Numbered from the stretch's first letter, positions 33,434-42,475 are shown. The stretch: DNA of 64,000 nt from RPQJ01 sp963707145 (GCA_963707145.1 CAVPOQ010000007.1:437754-501753), one strand, 5' to 3'. The notes: generated by a model not told the origin, from the sequence alone. Made by a program: numbers and translations.

Positions 33434-33919
33434 TCAGGAGCGCTTGTCGTCCTCGTCGCGGTCCTTGTCCCGCTTCGGCAGCAGCACGCCCAGCATGGTC
33501 TCCTGGACCTTGGCCAGCGCCTCGAGGTTCTGGCGCGTGCGGTCCGCGACCGCAGCGAGCGGCGTGTGCGCCACGATCTTCGAGATCTGCGACTGCAGTG
33601 CGTCCTGCTGGTTGAGGAACATCTCGATGCTGCGCTCGAGGAAGCTCGCGAGATATCCCTGCAACGAGTTGCCGTAGAAGCGGATGATCGCCTCGAGCAC
33701 CTTGGTGCTGAGGATGGGCCGTCCGAACTGTTCCTGCTCGGCGATCACCTGCAGCAGGATGTGCCGCGTGATGTCGTTGCCGGTCTTGTCCTCGACGACC
33801 CGCAGCTTCTCGCCCTTCACGATCAGCCCGCGGATGTCGTCGAGGGTGATGTGGCGGCTCTGCGAAGCGTCGTAGAGGCGGCGGTTCGCGTACTTCTTGA
33901 TCAGGCGTTCCTGGCTCAT
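33434..33919 (-). CDS. phaR: Polyhydroxyalkanoate synthesis regulator PhaR
   Basis: PhaR-type DNA-binding repressor of 161 residues. In PHA-producing bacteria, PhaR binds phasin promoters and is titrated away by growing PHA granules. The N-terminal DNA-binding domain is unmistakable: IKKYANRRLYDASQSRHITL and VVEDKTGNDITRHILLQVI, followed by the PHB accumulation domain FGRPILSTKVLEAIIRFYGN and SYLASFLERSIEMFLNQQ-like text. The C-terminus is Lys/Asp-rich. No phaC or phasin gene is in the window, but a MaoC hydratase lies divergently upstream. glgA follows in the same orientation after 51 bases. Confidence 0.93.
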   Translation of the reverse strand: MSQERLIKKYANRRLYDASQSRHITLDDIRGLIVKGEKLRVVEDKTGNDITRHILLQVIAEQEQFGRPILSTKVLEAIIRFYGNSLQGYLASFLERSIEMFLNQQDALQSQISKIVAHTPLAAVADRTRQNLEALAKVQETMLGVLLPKRDKDRDEDDKRS

Positions 33920-33925
33920 GCCCGC

Positions 33926-33953
33926 AGTGTACCTCAGGGCTCTTGCGCCGCAA
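33926..33953 (-). promoter_or_regulatory. Candidate phaR promoter
   Basis: On the minus strand TTGCGG (33948-33953), a 16-base spacer and TACACT (33926-33931) resemble a sigma-70 promoter. The -10 box ends 6 bases before the phaR ATG, so a transcript from it would be leaderless or nearly so. Confidence 0.45.
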
Positions 33954-34072
33954 AAAAGACGCTGGCGCGACGAGTGTCGGGCGGCAGCGGCCGGACCGTG
34001 CGGGGCTGGCCGACGGGCGGCGAGCGGCCCTAGACTGCCGCTCGGCCGCCCACCGGCACGACGAGGCACCCC

Positions 34073-34540
34073 ATGTCCCAGCAGATCGTGTTCGAGCAGC
34101 TCCAGGCGCAGGTCGGCCAGCAGGTCCATCTCAGCGACTGGTACGACGTCACCCAGGCGCGCATCGACGCGTTCGCGGCGGCGACCGGCGACCATCAGTG
34201 GATCCACGTGGACCCTGAGCGCGCGACACGCGAATCACCGTGGAAGACCACGATCGCGCACGGCTACCTGACGTTGTCGCTGTACCCGCTGCTGCGCGGG
34301 CTGGTGACCGCCGACAGCCCGCCGTTCCCGGGCGTGCGCCAGGTGGTCAACTACGGCCTCGACAGGCTGCGCTTCCCGAGCGCCGTGCCGAGTGGCAGCC
34401 GGGTGCGCGCCCGCAGCGTGCTGCTCAAGGTCGAGCCGGTCGACGGTGGGCTGCAGCTCACCGAACGCTACACGGTGGAGGTCGAGGGCCAGCCGAAGCC
34501 CGCCTGCGTGGCCGACGCGATCATGCGGCTGTACTTCTAG
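34073..34540 (+). CDS. MaoC-like (R)-specific enoyl-CoA hydratase
   Basis: Hot-dog-fold hydratase of 155 residues. The MaoC/hydratase 2 motif is complete: ATGDHQWIHVDPERA (about residues 39-53) with the catalytic Asp and His, then IAHGYLTLSL. Such enzymes turn trans-2-enoyl-CoA into (R)-3-hydroxyacyl-CoA. They can feed beta-oxidation intermediates into PHA synthesis (PhaJ role) or other pathways. The gene lies divergent from phaR with a 153-base gap, which makes a link to PHA metabolism plausible but unproven. Confidence 0.9.
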   Translation: MSQQIVFEQLQAQVGQQVHLSDWYDVTQARIDAFAAATGDHQWIHVDPERATRESPWKTTIAHGYLTLSLYPLLRGLVTADSPPFPGVRQVVNYGLDRLRFPSAVPSGSRVRARSVLLKVEPVDGGLQLTERYTVEVEGQPKPACVADAIMRLYF

Positions 34541-34636
34541 TCGCTTCTTGAGTCATTCCCCGCGGGCATGACCCCGCACCGGCCGGCTCGGCTATAGTCC
34601 GCCGCCCGGCGCCCGTCGGCGCCCGCGGAGGCCACG

Positions 34637-35578
34637 ATGATCCACGACAGCATCCTCGGCACCATCGGCCGCACGCCGATCGTGCGCGTCAACCGCCTCG
34701 CGCCCCCGCACGTCTCGATGTACGTGAAGTGCGAGTTCTTCAATCCGCTCTCCTCGGTGAAGGACCGCCTCGCGATCGCGATCATCGAGGACGCCGAGCG
34801 CAGTGGCGCGCTGAAGCCCGGCCAGACCGTGGTCGAGGCCACCTCCGGCAATACCGGCATCGCGCTCGCGATGGTCTGCGCAGCCAAGGGCTATCCGTTC
34901 GTGGCGGTGATGGTCGAGACCTTCTCGGTGGAGCGCCGCAAGATCATGCGCATGCTGGGCGCGAAGGTGATCCTCACGCCCGCCGCGGAACGCGGCTCGG
35001 GCATGGTGCGCAAAGCCGAGGAACTCGCGAAGCAGCACGGCTGGTTTCCCGCCCGGCAGTTCGAGAATCCCGCGAACCCGGCCTATCACCGCCAGACCAC
35101 CGGTCCCGAGATCCTGAGCGACTTCGCCGGCCGGCGTCTCGACTCCTTCGTCACCGGCTGGGGCACGGGCGGCACGCTGACGGGCGCGGGGGAGATGATC
35201 CGGCTGGCACGGCCCGAGGTGGAGATCGTGGTCACCGAGCCGGCGGGTGCCTCGCTGCTCGCGGGCGCGGAGTTCAAGCCGCACAAGATCCAGGGCTGGA
35301 CCCCGGACTTCGTGCCGAAGGTGCTCAACCGCTCGGTGCCGCATCGCATCGTCCCGGTGACCGACGAGGAGTCCATTGCGGCCGCTCGATCGCTTGCGCG
35401 CAGCGAGGGCATCTTCTGCGGAATTTCCGCCGGCGGCACCTTCGCCGCGGCGCTCAGGGTCGCCGAGGGTGCGCCCGACGGCTCGGTGATCCTCGCGATG
35501 CTGCCCGATACGGGCGAGCGCTACCTCACGACGGCGCTGTTCGAGGGCATCGCCGAGGGTTCCGACCCGGAGCCCTGA
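34637..35578 (+). CDS. cysK: Cysteine synthase (O-acetylserine sulfhydrylase)
   Basis: PLP-dependent fold-type II enzyme of 313 residues that makes L-cysteine from O-acetylserine and sulfide. The PLP Lys is K42 in LSSVKDR, the substrate loop is TSGNTGIAL (69-77), and the phosphate-binding loop is GWGTGGTLTGAG. KIQGWTPDFVP matches the region that separates CysK-type enzymes from others, although CysM cannot be fully excluded. TATAGT at 34593-34598 is a possible -10 box about 40 bases upstream of the ATG. It stands alone, and the RND pump genes follow after a stem-loop. Confidence 0.93.
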   Translation: MIHDSILGTIGRTPIVRVNRLAPPHVSMYVKCEFFNPLSSVKDRLAIAIIEDAERSGALKPGQTVVEATSGNTGIALAMVCAAKGYPFVAVMVETFSVERRKIMRMLGAKVILTPAAERGSGMVRKAEELAKQHGWFPARQFENPANPAYHRQTTGPEILSDFAGRRLDSFVTGWGTGGTLTGAGEMIRLARPEVEIVVTEPAGASLLAGAEFKPHKIQGWTPDFVPKVLNRSVPHRIVPVTDEESIAAARSLARSEGIFCGISAGGTFAAALRVAEGAPDGSVILAMLPDTGERYLTTALFEGIAEGSDPEP

Positions 35579-35623
35579 GCGGCCGCCGTTGCGCAGATAA
35601 AGTCCGGTTCCCGGCCGGCAGGC

Positions 35624-35644
35624 GGGATGCGAGCGGCGCATCCC
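35624..35644 (+). terminator. Stem-loop between cysK and the RND pump genes
   Basis: GGGATGCG-5-CGCATCCC is a perfect 8-bp stem, 46 bases after the cysK stop. It is followed by GTTGCCC rather than a U-run. It may be a weak terminator, and it directly precedes the candidate pump promoter at 35646-35676. Confidence 0.4.
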
Positions 35645-35645
35645 G

Positions 35646-35676
35646 TTGCCCGTCCGCCGCGAATGAGTGGGATAAT
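35646..35676 (+). promoter_or_regulatory. Candidate promoter of the RND efflux operon
   Basis: TTGCCC (35646-35651), a 19-base spacer and GATAAT (35671-35676) form a moderate sigma-70-like promoter about 50 bases upstream of ATG 35725. The long spacer lowers confidence. No regulator gene lies next to the operon. Confidence 0.45.
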
Positions 35677-35724
35677 CCCCGCCCAAACCGCCATGTCGGC
35701 GCCCCGCGGCGCGGTCCGAACCAG

Positions 35725-36936
35725 ATGTCTGACACACTCAAGAAGGTGCTGCTTGGCGCCGTCGCCGGCGCGCTGCTCGTGCTGTTCTACGTGCACGTCG
35801 TCGGGGAGCGGGCGAAGCGCGACCCCGCGGCGCTGGGCGGGAGTCCGCAGGGCGGGCCGCCAGCAGGAGTACGCCCGGGTGGCGGCCCGGCCAGCGGCGT
35901 GCCCGGCGCGGGACGCCCGCCCGGTGCGGGAGGACCTCCCGGCCCAGGCGGCGGTCCCCCGGTCGGCGTGATCGCGGTGCCGGTGCGCAGCGAGCGGCTC
36001 GCGTTCGAACTCGAGGCGCTTGGTACCGCGCGCGCCAACGAGTCGGTGGACATCACCGCGAAGGTTGCCAACCAGGTGACCGCGGTGCGCTTCGAGGAGG
36101 GCCAGCGGGTGCGCCGCGGCGCGGTGCTCGTCGAACTCGACGGCGTGCAGGCGCGCGCCGACCTCGCGGTGGCGGAGGCGGTCCTCGCGGAGAGCCGCAG
36201 CCAGTACCAGCGCTCGCGCGAGCTCTACTCGACCAAGGTACTGTCCGACTCACAGATCGAGCAGATCGAGTCGACCTTCAAGGCGAACGAGGCGCGCGTG
36301 GCCTCGGCCCGCGCGCGCGTGAGCGACACGGTGATCCGCGCGCCGTTCGACGGGCGCACCGGGCTGCGCCGCGTCAGCGTCGGCAGCCTGATCAGCCCGG
36401 GCACGGTGATCACCACGCTCGACGACACGAGCACGATCAAGCTCGACTTCACCATCCCCGAGACGTTCCTCGCAGCCGTTACGCCCGGGCTCGACATCAC
36501 CGCCGGCAGCATCGCCTACCCCGACGCCCGCTTCGGCGGACGCGTTGCGAGCGTGGACTCGCGCGTGGATCCGGCAACGCGCTCGGTGACCGTGCGCGCC
36601 CTGCTGCCGAACCCCGAGGGGCTGCTGAAGCCGGGCATGTTCCTCACCGTGCGGCTGTCGCGCGGCGCGATCGACGCGCTGCTGGTGCCCGAGCATTCGC
36701 TGGTGCCCGAGCAGGGCGACGTGTTCGTGTTCGTCGTGAAGGACGGCGCCGCCGAGAAGCGGCGCGTGCGCATCGGGGAGCGCCGGGTGGGCGACGTGCA
36801 GGTGGTCGAGGGGCTGGTCGCGGGCGAACTCGTCGTCACCGAGGGCACGCAGAAGCTGCGCGACGGGGCGCCGGTGCGCCTTTCCGAGGCGGCGGACGGC
36901 GCGGCGCCTGCGGTGGCGCACGGGAAGGCGCCGTGA
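35725..36936 (+). CDS. RND efflux pump periplasmic adaptor (membrane fusion protein)
   Basis: Periplasmic adaptor of 403 residues that links an inner-membrane RND pump to an outer-membrane channel. One N-terminal membrane anchor (residues 8-25) is followed by a Gly/Pro-rich linker of about 45 residues. The lipoyl/barrel domain (SVDITAKVANQVTAVRFEEG), the coiled-coil hairpin (ADLAVAEAVLAESRSQYQRS), and the beta-barrel with VIRAPFDGRTGLRRVSVGS then follow, ending in LLVPEHSLV and GERRVGDVQVVEGL. It lies four bases over the permease start (GTGA), so the two are coupled. The substrate is unknown. Confidence 0.93.
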   Translation: MSDTLKKVLLGAVAGALLVLFYVHVVGERAKRDPAALGGSPQGGPPAGVRPGGGPASGVPGAGRPPGAGGPPGPGGGPPVGVIAVPVRSERLAFELEALGTARANESVDITAKVANQVTAVRFEEGQRVRRGAVLVELDGVQARADLAVAEAVLAESRSQYQRSRELYSTKVLSDSQIEQIESTFKANEARVASARARVSDTVIRAPFDGRTGLRRVSVGSLISPGTVITTLDDTSTIKLDFTIPETFLAAVTPGLDITAGSIAYPDARFGGRVASVDSRVDPATRSVTVRALLPNPEGLLKPGMFLTVRLSRGAIDALLVPEHSLVPEQGDVFVFVVKDGAAEKRRVRIGERRVGDVQVVEGLVAGELVVTEGTQKLRDGAPVRLSEAADGAAPAVAHGKAP

Positions 36937-39900
36937 AGATCTCGGAGGTCTCGGTCCGGCGTCCGGTGTTCGCGACCGTCGTGAGCCTGATGCTGGTGAT
37001 CCTGGGCCTGCTCGCCTACACGCGCCTCTCGGTCCGCGAGCTGCCCGAGGTCGAGTCGCCCGTCGTCTCGATCGAGACCACCTACCGCGGCGCCGCGTCC
37101 GACGTCGTCGAGACCAAGATCACGCAGGTGATCGAGGACCGCGTCTCGGGCATCGAGGGCGTGACCAAGATCACCTCGCAAAGCGTCGACGGCCGCTCCA
37201 GCATCAACCTGGAGTTCATTCCCGAGCGCAACGTGGACGAGGCGGCGAACGACGTGCGGGATCGCGTCTCGCGCGTCGCGGCGCAGCTGCCGCCGGAAGC
37301 CGACCCGCCGGAGATCGGCAAGGTGGACTTCAACGCCGAGCCCGTCATCTGGGTGAACCTCTCGAGCAGCACGCTGAACGTGCTCGAGCTGACCGACTAC
37401 GCCGAGCGCACCATCGCCGAGCGGCTCGGCGTGCTGCCGGGCGTGGCGCGCGTACGCCTGGGCGGCGCGCGCCGCTACGCGATGCGCGTGTGGATCGAGC
37501 GTGAGGCGCTCGCCGGACGCCAGCTCACGGTGGCCGACGTCGAGGCCGCGCTGCGTCGCGAGAACGTGCAGCTGCCGGCCGGGCGCCTGGAGTCCTCGCA
37601 GCGCGAGCTCACGCTGCGCACCGAAACCGGGCTCGATACCGAGCAGGACTTCCGCAACCTCGTGATCGGTCGCGGCGCCGACGGATACCTCGTGCGGCTC
37701 GGCGAGGTCGCCGACGTGCGGCTCGCCGCCGAGAACGAGCGCAGCCTGTCGCGCTCCAACGGCGTGCCCGGCATCAGCGTCGGCGTCGAGCAGATCTCCA
37801 AGGCCAATACCCTCGAGGTGGCGGCGGCCGTGCGCGCCGAGCTCGAGCGGCTGCGCCCGGAGCTGCCCGAGGGCACGGTGCTCGAGGTGAACATGGACCG
37901 CTCGGTGTTCATCGAGGAGTCCATGAAGGAGGTCGTCTACTCGCTGCTGATCGCCATGCTGCTGGTGCTGGCGGTCATCTACCTGTTCCTCGGCAACGTG
38001 CGGGCGACGCTCATCCCCGCGGTCACGATCCCGGTATCCATCATCGCCTCGTTCATGGTGATGTCCTGGTTCGGATTCTCGATCAACGTGCTGACCCTGC
38101 TCGGCCTGGTGCTCGCCATCGGCCTGGTCGTGGACGACTCGATCATCGTGCTCGAGAACATCTACCGGCGCCTGGAGGGCGGCGAGCCGCCACTGATCGC
38201 CGCCGTGGACGGCAGCCGGGAGATCGGCTTCGCCGTGATCGCCACCACCGTCGTGCTCGTGGCGGTGTTCGTGCCGATCTCCTTCCTGCAGGGCAACGTC
38301 GGCAAGCTGTTCCGCGAGTTCGGCATCACGGTCGCCGCGGCGGTGATGTTCTCCTCGCTGGTCGCGCTCACGCTGACGCCGATGATGTGCTCGAAGCTGC
38401 TCGCCGGCGGCGCGACGCGCTCGCGGCTGTCGAACGTCGTGGACGCCTTCTTCCATCGTCTCTCGAGCGGCTACGACCGGCTGTTGCGTCGGCTGATGCT
38501 CCGGCCGTGGCTGGTGATCGGTGCCACCATGGGCGCGATGGCGGTCGCCGCACTGTTGTTCCGCACGCTGCCATCGGAGCTCACGCCGCCTGAGGACCGC
38601 GGCATGATGTTCTTCGGCCTGACCGGCCCCGAGGGCGCGTCGCTCGAGTACATGGACCGGCATGCGCGCATCGCCGAGGGCATCCTGGCGCGCGAGATCG
38701 AGGGCGGCGAGGTGGTGCGCGCCAACCTGCGCATCCCCGGCGGGTTCGGCGGCGCGAGCGAACTCAACCAGGCGCGCGGCTTCGTGGTGCTCGCGCCCTG
38801 GGGCGAGCGCGAGCGCAGCGCCGAGCAGATCGCGCAGTCCGTGCGCACGCAGTTGAACCAGATTCCGGGTGTGCGGGCATCCGTGGGTGCGCCGAGCGGC
38901 TGGGTGCGCGGCGGCGGCTCGCCGGTGCAGGTGGTGCTCGGCGGCACCGACTACGCCGACCTCGTCCAGTGGCGCGACCTGCTGATGCAACGCATGCAGG
39001 AGAACCCGAACCTCACCAACGTGCAGTCGAACTACGAGGAACGCAAGCCCGAGGTGCGCGTCGCCGTGGACCGCGACCGCGCCGCCGACCTCGGCGTTTC
39101 GCTGCAGACCGTGGGCCGCACGCTCGAGACGGTGCTCGGCTCGCGCATCGTGACCACATTCGTGGACCGCGACCGCGAGTACAACGTGATCCTGCAGGGA
39201 CGGGCCGAGGATCGCGCGACGCCGTCGGATCTCGACAACCTCTACGTGCGCTCCGACCGCACCGGCGAGCTGATCCCGCTGTCGAACCTCGTGCAGCTCA
39301 CCGAGACCGCGGGCCCGACGCGGCTCAACCGCTTCGACCGCCTGCGCGCGATCACGATCAGCGCGGCGCTCGCGCCGGGCTATCCGCTCGGCGACGCACT
39401 CGACTTCGTCGGCAAGGTGGTCGAGCAGGAACTGCCGGCGGCCGCGCGGCTCAACTACGACGGCGAGTCCCGCGAGTTCCGCAACTCCGGCGGGCAGCTC
39501 TACTGGATGTTCCTGCTGGCGCTGGTGGTGGTGTTCCTGGTGCTCGCGGCGCAGTTCGAGAGCTTCCTGCACCCGTTCGTGATCATGACGACCGTGCCGC
39601 TCGCCGTGATCGGCGCGCTGGTGGGGCTGTGGATGTACGGGATGTCGATCAACGTGTTCAGCCAGATCGCGGCGATCATGCTGGTGGGCCTGGCGGCCAA
39701 GAACGGCATCCTGATCGTGGAGTTCGCGAACCAGCTGCGTGACCGCGGCATCGAGTACCGCGAGGCCGTGATCGAGGCGGCCTCGATCCGCCTGCGCCCG
39801 GTCCTGATGACGAGCCTCTGCACTGCGTTCGGTGCGCTGCCGCTGATGCTCGCGAGCGGGGCGGGCGCGGAGGCGCGCGCGGCGATCGGGGTCGTGGTGT

Positions 39901-40055
39901 TCTACGGAGTCGTCATCTCGGTGTTCCTGACGCTGGCGGTGGTGCCGGCCGTGTACACGCTGGTGGCGCGCAACACATCCTCGCCGATGACCATCTCCCG
40001 GCGCCTCGAGAGCCTGCGCGCCGCGCTCGGCCGCAAGGCCGCCGCCACCGACTGA
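36933..40055 (+). CDS. RND efflux pump inner-membrane permease (HAE1 family)
   Basis: Inner-membrane RND transporter of 1040 residues in the AcrB/HAE1 size range. The start is GTG 36933, overlapping the adaptor stop. MKISEVSVRRPVFATVVSLM is the standard first helix. TM4 keeps the proton-relay Asp pair (LAIGLVVDDSIIVLENIYRR), and the second half has GLAAKNGILIVEFANQL with the relay Lys. Large periplasmic loops occupy about residues 40-330 and 560-860. No outer-membrane channel gene follows, so the pump must use one encoded elsewhere. The adjacent genes do not point to a substrate. Confidence 0.94.
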   Translation: MKISEVSVRRPVFATVVSLMLVILGLLAYTRLSVRELPEVESPVVSIETTYRGAASDVVETKITQVIEDRVSGIEGVTKITSQSVDGRSSINLEFIPERNVDEAANDVRDRVSRVAAQLPPEADPPEIGKVDFNAEPVIWVNLSSSTLNVLELTDYAERTIAERLGVLPGVARVRLGGARRYAMRVWIEREALAGRQLTVADVEAALRRENVQLPAGRLESSQRELTLRTETGLDTEQDFRNLVIGRGADGYLVRLGEVADVRLAAENERSLSRSNGVPGISVGVEQISKANTLEVAAAVRAELERLRPELPEGTVLEVNMDRSVFIEESMKEVVYSLLIAMLLVLAVIYLFLGNVRATLIPAVTIPVSIIASFMVMSWFGFSINVLTLLGLVLAIGLVVDDSIIVLENIYRRLEGGEPPLIAAVDGSREIGFAVIATTVVLVAVFVPISFLQGNVGKLFREFGITVAAAVMFSSLVALTLTPMMCSKLLAGGATRSRLSNVVDAFFHRLSSGYDRLLRRLMLRPWLVIGATMGAMAVAALLFRTLPSELTPPEDRGMMFFGLTGPEGASLEYMDRHARIAEGILAREIEGGEVVRANLRIPGGFGGASELNQARGFVVLAPWGERERSAEQIAQSVRTQLNQIPGVRASVGAPSGWVRGGGSPVQVVLGGTDYADLVQWRDLLMQRMQENPNLTNVQSNYEERKPEVRVAVDRDRAADLGVSLQTVGRTLETVLGSRIVTTFVDRDREYNVILQGRAEDRATPSDLDNLYVRSDRTGELIPLSNLVQLTETAGPTRLNRFDRLRAITISAALAPGYPLGDALDFVGKVVEQELPAAARLNYDGESREFRNSGGQLYWMFLLALVVVFLVLAAQFESFLHPFVIMTTVPLAVIGALVGLWMYGMSINVFSQIAAIMLVGLAAKNGILIVEFANQLRDRGIEYREAVIEAASIRLRPVLMTSLCTAFGALPLMLASGAGAEARAAIGVVVFYGVVISVFLTLAVVPAVYTLVARNTSSPMTISRRLESLRAALGRKAAATD

Positions 40056-40071
40056 CGCGCGCCCGCAGCCT

Positions 40072-41574
40072 ATGGCCCTCACGCCCTACCAGCAGCTCGA
40101 GCAGGAGTTCCGTCGCCTCCACGCCTTCCGCGGCGCGGCGAGCCTGTTGCGCTGGGATGCGGCCGTGATGATGCCGCGCGGCAGCGCGAGCGTGCGCGGC
40201 GAGCAGCTCGCCGCGCTCGAATCGGAGTGCCACGTGCTGCTGACGTCGCCGCGCGTGTCGCGGCTCCTCGAGCGCGCGCTGGCCTCCGCCGCGCAGCTCG
40301 AGGACTGGCAGCTCGCCAACCTGCGCGAGATGCGCCGCGAGCGGGACCGCGCGATCGCCACGCCCGTGTCGCTGGTCACGAGGCTGGCGCGGGCCACCGC
40401 CGTGGCCGAGGTGCGCTGGCTCGAGGCGAAGCAGGAGTCGAACTTCGCGCTGTTCGCGCCGCATCTCGAGGAAGTCGTCGCGCTCACGCGCGACAAGGCG
40501 CAGGTACTGTCGCAGGCGCTCGGCCTCGAGCCGTACGACGCGCTGATCGATGGCTTCAGCCCGGGTTTCCTCACCGCGGAGATCGACCAGCTGTTCCGGG
40601 CTGTGTCGCCGCGCCTGCCGGGCCTGATCCGCGACGTCATCGAACTGCAGGCGCGCCGCCCGCCGCTGCCGATCCCGGGCAAGGTGAGCGGTTCGAAGCA
40701 GCGCTCGCTCGCCGTCGAGGTGATGCGCGCGCTCGGCTTTCCGTTCGACCGCGGACGCCTCGACGAGAGCGACCACACGTTCACCGAAGGCGTGAGCGGC
40801 GACGTGCGCGTCACCACGAGGTTCGTGCCGCAGGAGCCGTTCACGGGCCTGATGGGCGTGCTGCACGAGACCGGACAGGCGCTCTACGACCTGGGTCTCC
40901 CGGAAGCGTGGCGCGACCAGCCCGTCGGGAGCGACCGGGGCATGGCCCTCGAGGAGAGCCAGTCGCTGCTGCTCGAGATGATCATCGGGCGCAGCCGTCC
41001 GTTCCTCGCGTACCTGAGGCCGCTGCTCGACAAGCACTTCGGGGTTGCGGGCGCGGAGTGGGACGTCGAGAACCTGTACCGCACGCTGGTGCACGTGCGC
41101 CGCGGTGCGATCCGCGTGGATGCCGACGAGCTCACCTATCCCGTGCACATCATGCTGCGCTTCGACCTGGAGAAGCACATCCTCGACGGCACGCTCCCGG
41201 TGCGCGAGCTGCCGGGCGCCTGGAGCGACGGGCTCGAGGCGCGGCTCGGCCTGCGCCCGGCGAGCGACGCGGAGGGCTGCCTGCAGGACGTGCACTGGGC
41301 GCTGGGTTCGTTCGGCTACTTCCCGTCCTATGCGCTCGGCGGCTTCATCGCCGCGCAGCTCAACGAGGCCATGCGCGCCGATCTGCCGGACCACGACGCG
41401 GAGATCGCCGCCGGGCGCTTCGGCGGGATGATCGGCTGGCTGCGCGAAAACGTGCACAGCGTCGGGGCGAGCCTGGGATCGCAGGAGCTCATCAAGAACG
41501 CAACCGGCCGGACGCTCTCGGCAGCGCCCTGGCTGCGCTACGCGGAGGCCAAGTACCTCGAGGACGGCGGCTAG
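40072..41574 (+). CDS. M32 carboxypeptidase-like protein with altered zinc motifs
   Basis: Protein of 500 residues clearly in peptidase family M32 (carboxypeptidase Taq): the N-terminal helical region (SLLRWDAAVMMPRGSASVRGE), DVRVTTRF, VRRGAIRVDADELTYPVHI and CLQDVHWALGSFGYFPSYAL are family landmarks. The usual HExxH zinc motif reads HETGQ (265-269), so the second zinc His is a Gln. The next motif, normally HES/GQ, reads EESQ (294-297), and HPF reads HTF (235-237). Three of six family motifs are therefore changed, while fold-defining parts remain. It may bind metal differently or be a non-catalytic relative. It begins 16 bases after the RND permease and ends three bases before ttcA. Confidence 0.88.
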   Translation: MALTPYQQLEQEFRRLHAFRGAASLLRWDAAVMMPRGSASVRGEQLAALESECHVLLTSPRVSRLLERALASAAQLEDWQLANLREMRRERDRAIATPVSLVTRLARATAVAEVRWLEAKQESNFALFAPHLEEVVALTRDKAQVLSQALGLEPYDALIDGFSPGFLTAEIDQLFRAVSPRLPGLIRDVIELQARRPPLPIPGKVSGSKQRSLAVEVMRALGFPFDRGRLDESDHTFTEGVSGDVRVTTRFVPQEPFTGLMGVLHETGQALYDLGLPEAWRDQPVGSDRGMALEESQSLLLEMIIGRSRPFLAYLRPLLDKHFGVAGAEWDVENLYRTLVHVRRGAIRVDADELTYPVHIMLRFDLEKHILDGTLPVRELPGAWSDGLEARLGLRPASDAEGCLQDVHWALGSFGYFPSYALGGFIAAQLNEAMRADLPDHDAEIAAGRFGGMIGWLRENVHSVGASLGSQELIKNATGRTLSAAPWLRYAEAKYLEDGG

Positions 41575-41577
41575 GCC

Positions 41578-42453
41578 ATGGATGGCGTCACCGTGCCGGC
41601 GCCCACGCGCGCCTCGGCCACGTTCAAGCGCCTCCAGGCGCGGCTGCGCGGCCTCGTCGGCAAGGCCATTGACGACTACTCGATGATCGCCGAGGGCGAC
41701 CGCGTCATGGTCTGCCTCTCCGGCGGCAAGGATTCCTACGCACTGCTCGACGTGCTGCTGTCCCTGCAGCGCAGCGCGCCCGTGAAGTTCGATCTCGTCG
41801 CGGTCAATCTCGACCAGAAGCAGCCCGGCTTCCCGGCGCACGTGCTGCCCGGGTACCTGGGCACCCTCGGCGTGCCCTTCGAGATCCTCGAGCAGGACAC
41901 CTACAGCGTCGTGAAGCGTGTCGTCCCCGAGGGCCGCACGATGTGCGGACTGTGCTCGCGACTGCGGCGCGGGCGCCTCTACCGCTACGCGGCCGAGAAC
42001 GGCATCACCAAGATCGCGCTCGGGCACCACCGCGACGACATCGTCGAGACGCTGTTCCTGAACCTGTTCTTCGGTGGCCGCATGAAGGCGATGCCGCCGA
42101 AGCTGCTCTCGGAGGACGGTCGGCACGTCGTGATCCGTCCGCTCGCCTACGTCCCCGAGCGCGAGATCGAGCGCTATGCCCGGGCCCGCGGCTTCCCGAT
42201 CATTCCCTGCAGGCTGTGCGGTTCGCAGGACAACCTGCAGCGCGTCGCGGTCAAGAGGATGCTCGCCGAGTGGGAGCGCGAGTTCCCCGGCCGCACCGAG
42301 ACCATCTTCTCGGCGCTGCGCAACGTCAGCCTCTCGCAGCTGGCCGATGCCGCGGCGTTCGACTTCGCCGCGCTCGACGGACAGCGCGCCAGCGCCTGCG
42401 CATCCGGCGGGGCGGCCGACCTCGACGCCGAGCCGTTCGACCGCGAACTCTGA
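41578..42453 (+). CDS. ttcA: tRNA 2-thiocytidine(32) synthetase TtcA
   Basis: TtcA of 291 residues, an ATP-dependent, Fe-S enzyme that adds sulfur to cytidine 32 of some tRNAs. The PP-loop motif is VCLSGGKDSYALLDVL (about residues 45-60). The cluster-binding Cys residues are in MCGLCSRLRRG and PCRLCGSQDNLQR, and KIALGHHRDDIVETLFLNLF is a second signature. The C-terminus has an extra 30 residues beyond the core. It starts just after the M32-like gene, so the two may be co-transcribed. A hairpin at 42459-42475 separates it from a convergent permease gene. Confidence 0.95.
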   Translation: MDGVTVPAPTRASATFKRLQARLRGLVGKAIDDYSMIAEGDRVMVCLSGGKDSYALLDVLLSLQRSAPVKFDLVAVNLDQKQPGFPAHVLPGYLGTLGVPFEILEQDTYSVVKRVVPEGRTMCGLCSRLRRGRLYRYAAENGITKIALGHHRDDIVETLFLNLFFGGRMKAMPPKLLSEDGRHVVIRPLAYVPEREIERYARARGFPIIPCRLCGSQDNLQRVAVKRMLAEWEREFPGRTETIFSALRNVSLSQLADAAAFDFAALDGQRASACASGGAADLDAEPFDREL

Positions 42454-42458
42454 CCGGT

Positions 42459-42475
42459 CGGGCTCGATCAGCCCG
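42459..42475. terminator. Hairpin between ttcA and the amino-acid permease gene
   Basis: CGGGCT-CGATC-AGCCCG is a perfect 6-bp stem with a 5-base loop in the 14-base convergent gap, its right arm overlapping the permease stop codon region. There is no U-run; it is a candidate bidirectional terminator. Confidence 0.4.

Noticed and set aside
36516..40082. Open frame of nearly 1200 codons on the minus strand
   Set aside because: Antisense of the RND permease; a GC-rich shadow with no domain-like sequence.
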